Positions 59,586-64,000 of a stretch of 64,000 bases of DNA are shown here, in pieces. Position 1 is the first letter of the stretch; every line of letters starts with the position of its first letter. Made by a program: the position numbers and the translations under genes. This stretch comes from Oryzomonas sagensis (GTDB taxonomy: Bacteria > Desulfobacterota > Desulfuromonadia > Geobacterales > Pseudopelobacteraceae). The stretch spans positions 1,234,525-1,298,524 of the forward strand of contig NZ_VZRA01000001.1 of the NCBI RefSeq assembly GCF_008802355.1. The letters run 5' to 3'. The notes below the pieces were generated by a model that was given only the letters and a program-made list of their open reading frames with translations, ran no database searches and had not been told where the DNA came from.

Positions 59586-59659
59586 TGGGTCCGCACGTGG
59601 CCATCCCTCAACAACCCGCTACGTCCCAATAATGGGAAACCTGCGCCGGGAGAGAGCTT

Positions 59660-60442
59660 ATGGAATTCAAAAACCTGCTGATCGAAACCGTCGACAACGT
59701 GGCCACCCTGACCGTCAACCGCTCCAGGAGCCTCAACTCCCTCAACAGCGAGGTGTTGGGAGAGCTGGAATGCGCCCTGTATGGCCTGGACCTGAATGCG
59801 GACGTCAGGGCGGTGGTGCTGACCGGCGCCGGAGAGCGGGCCTTCGTGGCCGGGGCGGACATCAAGGAGATGTCCGCGATGAACGCCCCTGAGGCGCATG
59901 CCTTTGCCCGGAAGGGGCAGCAGGTGATGCTGCTCGTAAAGAGGATGAAAAAGCCGGTCATCGCGGCGGTCAACGGCTATGCCCTGGGGGGCGGGCTGGA
60001 GCTGGCCCTGGCCTGCGATTTCATCTACGCCGCCACCACGGCCCGGTTCGGTTTTCCCGAGGTGACCCTGGGGATCATGCCCGGTTTCGGCGGCACCCAG
60101 AACCTGGCCCGCCTGATCGGCCCCAACCGGGCCAACGAGATGATCTTCACCGGCCGGATGCTCGATGCCGACCAGGCCCGGGCCTGGGGGATCGTCAACG
60201 AGGTTTTTCCTCCGGAGGAACTTGTGGCCAAGGCCCGGGAAACGGCCCGGGCCATCGCCCAGGTGAGTACCCTGGGTGCGGGCAGCGCCAAGGATGCCAT
60301 CGCCAATGGCCTGAACATGGGGAGGGAGGACGGCTTCCGCTACGAGGCGGCCCTGTTCGGCGTGCTCTTCGCCACCGAGGATCAGCGGGAGGGGATGGGG
60401 GCCTTTGTGGAGAAGCGTCGGGCGGTCTTTACGGGCAAATAG
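59660..60442 (+). CDS. Enoyl-CoA hydratase/isomerase family protein
   Basis: This 260-residue crotonase-type enzyme has the oxyanion-hole segments AGADIKEM and NGYALGGGLELALACD. Both catalytic glutamates of classical enoyl-CoA hydratases are present: E114 (GGLELAL) and E134 (GFPEVTLG). It probably hydrates enoyl-CoA in fatty-acid or butyrate-type metabolism. A GGGAGAGAG ribosome binding site precedes the ATG. No beta-oxidation partner is adjacent. Confidence 0.92.
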   Translation: MEFKNLLIETVDNVATLTVNRSRSLNSLNSEVLGELECALYGLDLNADVRAVVLTGAGERAFVAGADIKEMSAMNAPEAHAFARKGQQVMLLVKRMKKPVIAAVNGYALGGGLELALACDFIYAATTARFGFPEVTLGIMPGFGGTQNLARLIGPNRANEMIFTGRMLDADQARAWGIVNEVFPPEELVAKARETARAIAQVSTLGAGSAKDAIANGLNMGREDGFRYEAALFGVLFATEDQREGMGAFVEKRRAVFTGK

Positions 60443-60534
60443 CGGCGGTTTCATCCGTCCGGCGGGAACGCTAAACGCACATGACATCATTCCCGTCCCG
60501 TCGCCCACAAATACAACTATTAAATGAGGACCCT

Positions 60535-61134
60535 ATGTACCCTGAGTCGGACGATCTGAACGACTATCTGGTTTCCGATGCCGTTATCGACTGGCAGACC
60601 CCGGCTGTCCGGGAGAAGGCCCTGGAACTTACCCGGTCGTTGCCGGACGAGGTCGCCAAGGCCCGCTGTCTGTTCGAATGGGTGCGGGACACCATCCCCC
60701 ATTCCGCCGACGCCGGTCTGGACATCGTGACCTGCACGGCCAGCGAGGTGCTCCGTCACGGCACCGGGATCTGCTTTGCCAAAAGCCACCTCCTGGCCGC
60801 CCTGCTCCGGGCGGTCGGCATCCCGGCCGGTTTCTGCTACCAGGTCTTGCGGCTGGACCCGCCCGTGGATAACGAGCCGGTCTTGCACGGCTTCAACGGC
60901 ATCTACCTGGCGACCCTCCATAAGTGGATTCGGGTCGATGCGCGGGGCAACCGCAAGGGGATCAACGCCCAATTCAGCGTCGAGAAAGAACAGCTCGCCT
61001 TTGCCATGGACCCGGAGGCGGACGAGTTCATCTACGAGGCGATCTTTGCGGCCCCGGTGGAGAGCGTGGTCAACCGGCTGAAGATGTACACGAGCAGAAG
61101 CGAATTGTGGGACGATCTGCCCCAATGTCTGTAG
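60535..61134 (+). CDS. Transglutaminase-like protein
   Basis: This 199-residue cytoplasmic protein has the transglutaminase-like core. The triad is C80 (HGTGICFAKSHLLAAL), H118 (LHGFNGIYL, the equivalent of HAWVEV) and D135 (WIRVDARG). A GAGGA precedes ATG 60535. Such proteins may act as proteases or peptide modifiers, and the specific role is unknown. It is followed by a small gene that may be in the same unit. Confidence 0.82.
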   Translation: MYPESDDLNDYLVSDAVIDWQTPAVREKALELTRSLPDEVAKARCLFEWVRDTIPHSADAGLDIVTCTASEVLRHGTGICFAKSHLLAALLRAVGIPAGFCYQVLRLDPPVDNEPVLHGFNGIYLATLHKWIRVDARGNRKGINAQFSVEKEQLAFAMDPEADEFIYEAIFAAPVESVVNRLKMYTSRSELWDDLPQCL

Positions 61135-61168
61135 TCGTCTGGAAATACACAAGGAACAGGGATGTACC

Positions 61169-61435
61169 ATGAACAGGGACGCAACCCTCTATAACCAGGG
61201 CAAAAACGCGCTGATGCTGCTGGTGCGCCGGTATCGGCAATGCGGTTCGTACCGGATCATACGCGACCCCGAAGGGGTCATCAGCCTGTGGGCCATCGAA
61301 GGCGCCGAGAGAACCCCGTTTTCCGTATCCTTTGCGGATCGGGGCCGCATCAGCGGGAATATCGAGGACATGTCCCCCGATTTTGTGCGGTCATTCATCG
61401 AGTATGTCAGAAAGAACGGTGTGCGCGCCGCCTGA
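61169..61435 (+). CDS. Small conserved hypothetical protein
   Basis: This 88-residue protein has the beginning MNRDATLYNQGKNALMLLVRR and a DFVRSFIEYVRKNG helix at the end. AGGAAC lies about 15 bases upstream of the ATG. No domain is recognised. It is 34 bases downstream of the transglutaminase-like gene. Confidence 0.55.
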   Translation: MNRDATLYNQGKNALMLLVRRYRQCGSYRIIRDPEGVISLWAIEGAERTPFSVSFADRGRISGNIEDMSPDFVRSFIEYVRKNGVRAA

Positions 61436-61732
61436 TCCGATGGCGGAGTGATTCCCCCCTTGCGTCAAGCCCGCGCTGCAAACTGCCGGGACCTGCCTGT
61501 ATACCTTTTCATTGCCCCCCCAGACGTGCTACATTGCCTCCCCTTTCAGGTCAAGCCTCCAGAGACCCGGAACCGCCGTCGCCTCCTCCCGCATTCCTCC
61601 ATAGTGCTCCGTGATGCTGCGCCTCAACTGCCATGAGTTGCCGTAACAGGCCCGCGAAACAGTGCCACGGGGGGAGTTCGGCGACCTGCACGGCACTCGC
61701 ACGAGTGACTTTTCATAGCCAAGGACGATACC
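61436..61732. other. Intergenic region before the bestrophin gene
   Basis: About 297 bases with no convincing gene, terminator or promoter. The GC-rich stretches and short frames look like spacer. Confidence 0.5.
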
Positions 61733-62653
61733 ATGATCGTACGCGAACGCCCCTCCGGGCTGCGCCTCTATTTCATCTTCAAGGGCTCCATGCTCCAGAG
61801 CATCCGCTGGCAGCTGGTCAGCACCGTACTGGTGGCCGCCGCCGTGTACCTGACCCACGGCATGCTGTTCGCCATCAAGATCACCATGACGCCGATCCCG
61901 TTCAGCCTTATCGGCCTGGCGCTCGCCATCTTTCTCGGCTTCCGCAACAACGCGAGTTATGAGCGCTACTGGGAGGGGCGCAAGCTCTGGGGTGAGTTGA
62001 TGATCGCCTGCCGTACCATCACGCGGCAGATGCAGACCTTTGTTACGGGGAGCGGCGCGGATGAGGCGCGCCGCCGCATGGCATACCGCGCCATCGCTTT
62101 TGCCCATGCGCTGCGCCACCATCTGCGCGGATCGGACCCGCGGGAGGAGGTGGGCGCGCTGCTGACGGCCGAGGAGTTCGCCGCGCTCGAGGGGGCCGTC
62201 AACAAACCGGATTTCCTGGTGCGCCGCATGGCCGCCGACCTGCGCGGCCTGGTCGGTGAGCGGGCGACCAACCCGCTCTTTGCCGCACGCATCGACGAAA
62301 CCCTGACGAGTTTTGCCACCATTCTGGCCGGCTGCGAGAGGATCAAACAGACGCCGATCCCGTTCTCCTATACCCTGCTGATCCACCGTACGGCCTATCT
62401 CTACTGCTTCATGCTCCCGTTCGGGCTGGTGGACTCCATCGGCTTCATGACGCCGTTCGTCGTCGGCTTGATCTCCTACACCTTTTTCGGGCTCGATGCG
62501 TTGGGGGATGAGATTGCCGAGCCTTTCGGGACGTTGCCCAACGATCTGCCCCTGGCCGGGATCTGCCGCGGCATAGAAATCAGTATCCGTGAGGCGCTGG
62601 GGGAAGAAGGGCTTCCCGAGGCGCTTAAGCCCGTTGATTTCTGCATCCTGTAG
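61733..62653 (+). CDS. Bestrophin-like ion channel protein
   Basis: This 306-residue membrane protein matches the bacterial bestrophin family (UPF0187). The signatures are FLGFRNNASYERYWEGRKLWGEL near residue 72, a TPIPFSYTLLIHRT segment, and the last helices GLISYTFFGLDALGDEIAEPFGTLPNDLPL. These proteins form anion or cation channels. An AAGGACG ribosome binding site precedes the ATG. Confidence 0.9.
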   Translation: MIVRERPSGLRLYFIFKGSMLQSIRWQLVSTVLVAAAVYLTHGMLFAIKITMTPIPFSLIGLALAIFLGFRNNASYERYWEGRKLWGELMIACRTITRQMQTFVTGSGADEARRRMAYRAIAFAHALRHHLRGSDPREEVGALLTAEEFAALEGAVNKPDFLVRRMAADLRGLVGERATNPLFAARIDETLTSFATILAGCERIKQTPIPFSYTLLIHRTAYLYCFMLPFGLVDSIGFMTPFVVGLISYTFFGLDALGDEIAEPFGTLPNDLPLAGICRGIEISIREALGEEGLPEALKPVDFCIL

Positions 62654-62744
62654 GCGCTGCCCTGAATTGCGGAGAGTGTGTTGAACTGCCGTGCCGCGAG
62701 GCGCCTGGATGTCGCCCTGCCGGAGCGGTTCTGCCGGCGGCGTG

Positions 62745-63125
62745 TCAGCCGCAAACCTCGGTCTTGGCGATGGTCTTCATCTTCTTCAGCCGGCCTATGG
62801 CCTGTTTGCAGGCTTCGAAGGCATCGCCGCTGTTGGGGGAACTGACGGCGGCAAGCGAGATAATGTCGCCGACGCGGAGCCGGCCGGTGCGTCGGATCAG
62901 GAGGATATCTTCCAGGGCGAATTCCGCGGCCAGTTTGCCGGCCATGTCGCGCAGCTCCGCCTCGGTATCACCGTTTGTGGCATAGTCGATGTAGCTTGTG
63001 GTCCCGCCAACCCCTGCCATGGGCTTTACCACGGCATAATGGATAACGACCGACCCGGCCTTCTTCGTCGTTATCAAGTCATAAATCTGTGCAGGGTCAA
63101 TAGGGTCGGGTGTGATTCTAACCAT
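62745..63125 (-). CDS. MoaE-like protein, divergent
   Basis: This 126-residue protein has the overall fold pattern of the molybdopterin synthase large subunit: a DPAQIYDLITTKKAGSVVIHY beta start, TGRLRVGDIISLAAVSS and GDAFEACKQAIGRLKKM. It ends with KTIAKTEV, the counterpart of the PIWKKE active-site end. Several usual residues differ: the HR pair before GRL is RR, and the Arg pair before the AF helix is replaced by NSGD. ATG 63125 has GGAG 7 bases upstream. It may be a true MoaE, or a relative with another job. Confidence 0.65.
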   Translation of the reverse strand: MVRITPDPIDPAQIYDLITTKKAGSVVIHYAVVKPMAGVGGTTSYIDYATNGDTEAELRDMAGKLAAEFALEDILLIRRTGRLRVGDIISLAAVSSPNSGDAFEACKQAIGRLKKMKTIAKTEVCG

Positions 63126-63208
63126 TCGTATCTCCATTTCTGTGATGTCATACGGATGATGGCTCGTCCGTATCTTTTTACGTGGTTCTTGATTGCAGCA
63201 CTGACGGT

Positions 63209-63925
63209 CTATAGCTCCATCTTTTGTTTTTGGAGCCGTTTGTAATAAAAATTCTGCCCGTACAGCACGGCGATGGGGTTGTGGCCGGTGACCCGGTCCT
63301 TGACCACCAAGGTGGTGACCGGCGCCTCCGAGCGCTTGTTGAAGAGCATGTCATGGCCGACGCACAGGCCGAGGATGATGTTCATGTCGGTCTCGAGCCG
63401 GTTGCAGATCTCGGCCTGGGCAATGGGGTTGCAGGCCGGCTCAAAGGTGCCGGGTCTGACCTTGTCCCTTTCCTCCAGCCCCAGTTCCCGTTTGTCGATG
63501 CTCCCCGCCTTGCAGCAGACGCTCAACGGTTCAAGCCCCTGGGCCTTCAGGATGGCCACGAGGCGGTCGGCTTCGTCCAGGAGGCCAATGCAGGTGGCAA
63601 TGCCGATCTTCGTGTATCCCATCAGTTTGGCAAAGGCGATGGTGTCCTCCACGCGGGTCCAGCGCGGCATGATCGTATCGCCGCCCTCCGCCCGCTGGTA
63701 GCAGAGCCCTTCCACACGCGCCGCCACCAGGGCGATGCGGGCCTCCTCACTGTCCCCCCGGTAGTCCTCGAACGCCTCCTTCACCACGTCGTCATAGGTG
63801 CCGGACGGGCAGTTGCCCGGTTTGGGCGGCGCGGTTGCCGGGTCGCCGCTCCAGCAGTTGGTGGTGCCGCACTTTTGCCATACGGCGCTGCACTTGGAAC
63901 ATGAGACCGGTGTTTCGTCTGACAT
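63209..63925 (-). CDS. DUF1847 cysteine-rich protein
   Basis: This 238-residue protein matches DUF1847: the N-terminal cysteine cluster CSKCSAVWQKCGTTNCW (probably a metal site), GIATCIGLLDEADRL, a CCKAGSIDKRELGL segment and ACNPIAQAEICNRLETDMNIILGLCVGHD. Family members are mostly found in anaerobes and have no assigned activity. A GGGAGG ribosome binding site lies before ATG 63925. It is 84 bases upstream of the MoaE-like gene on the same strand. Confidence 0.85.
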   Translation of the reverse strand: MSDETPVSCSKCSAVWQKCGTTNCWSGDPATAPPKPGNCPSGTYDDVVKEAFEDYRGDSEEARIALVAARVEGLCYQRAEGGDTIMPRWTRVEDTIAFAKLMGYTKIGIATCIGLLDEADRLVAILKAQGLEPLSVCCKAGSIDKRELGLEERDKVRPGTFEPACNPIAQAEICNRLETDMNIILGLCVGHDMLFNKRSEAPVTTLVVKDRVTGHNPIAVLYGQNFYYKRLQKQKMEL

Positions 63926-64000
63926 GATAAACCTCCCGAATCTGAAATTGTATGAACCTAAAAATTCGCTGAAAATCCAAACCCGCCACGGAGGCACAGA

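Overview
The window is GC-rich bacterial chromosome, most likely from a Geobacter-like member of the Desulfuromonadia. The signs are a nuo operon whose NuoF carries extra N- and C-terminal iron-sulfur domains, a cGAMP-type GEMM riboswitch, a periplasmic tetraheme cytochrome system, an AhbC/D-type haem-synthesis radical SAM enzyme, MglA/MglB proteins and a dusB-ntrB-ntrC cluster. No rRNA or CRISPR was seen.

Layout. 1-14.8 kb holds respiratory complex I, nuoB to nuoN on the + strand, with a strong terminator (nuoA presumably lies just upstream, outside the window). 15-18.6 kb on the - strand has a TauE/SafE-GT2-DUF2288 operon and a pal-lipoprotein pair. 18.9-22.3 kb has a LysR regulator, a lone pseudopilin and a DUF4382 lipoprotein. 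The lipoprotein lies behind a GEMM-I riboswitch with an overlapping terminator, and a small exported protein follows it.

22.3-27.6 kb is the most interesting region. A XylR/DmpR-type sigma-54 activator is divergent from a tetraheme cytochrome, an exported flavoprotein reductase and an outer-membrane porin. A good -24/-12 promoter lies in the divergent gap. Together they look like an effector-induced periplasmic respiratory reductase. The flavoprotein lacks the substrate arginines of fumarate reductases, so its electron acceptor is unknown. A secreted FG-GAP protein, an unusual hemerythrin and an MFS transporter follow.

31.65-35.14 kb is an AT-richer island. It is bounded by a 19-bp perfect repeat of the 3' end of tRNA-Arg and holds a hybrid histidine kinase, a YHS protein and broken transposase and sigma-54-regulator genes. 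Next come tRNA-Arg, tRNA-Phe, the radical SAM gene, mglB-mglA, tRNA-Ser, rnhA, an acyltransferase, a NUDIX gene, a release-factor-like gene and mutS2.

Two inverted copies of a ~140-bp MITE-like element lie at 43.6 kb, where it supplies the stop codon of mutS2, and at 54.3 kb. Between them are HNH, HAD, LysR/MFS, DJ-1, CDP-diacylglycerol pyrophosphatase, SMR and RND efflux genes. The right end carries an isochorismatase-family hydrolase, ntrC-ntrB-dusB, tatA, hsp20, an enoyl-CoA hydratase, a transglutaminase-like protein, a bestrophin, a divergent MoaE-like protein and a DUF1847 protein.

All assignments were made by reading motifs by eye. No database search was run.
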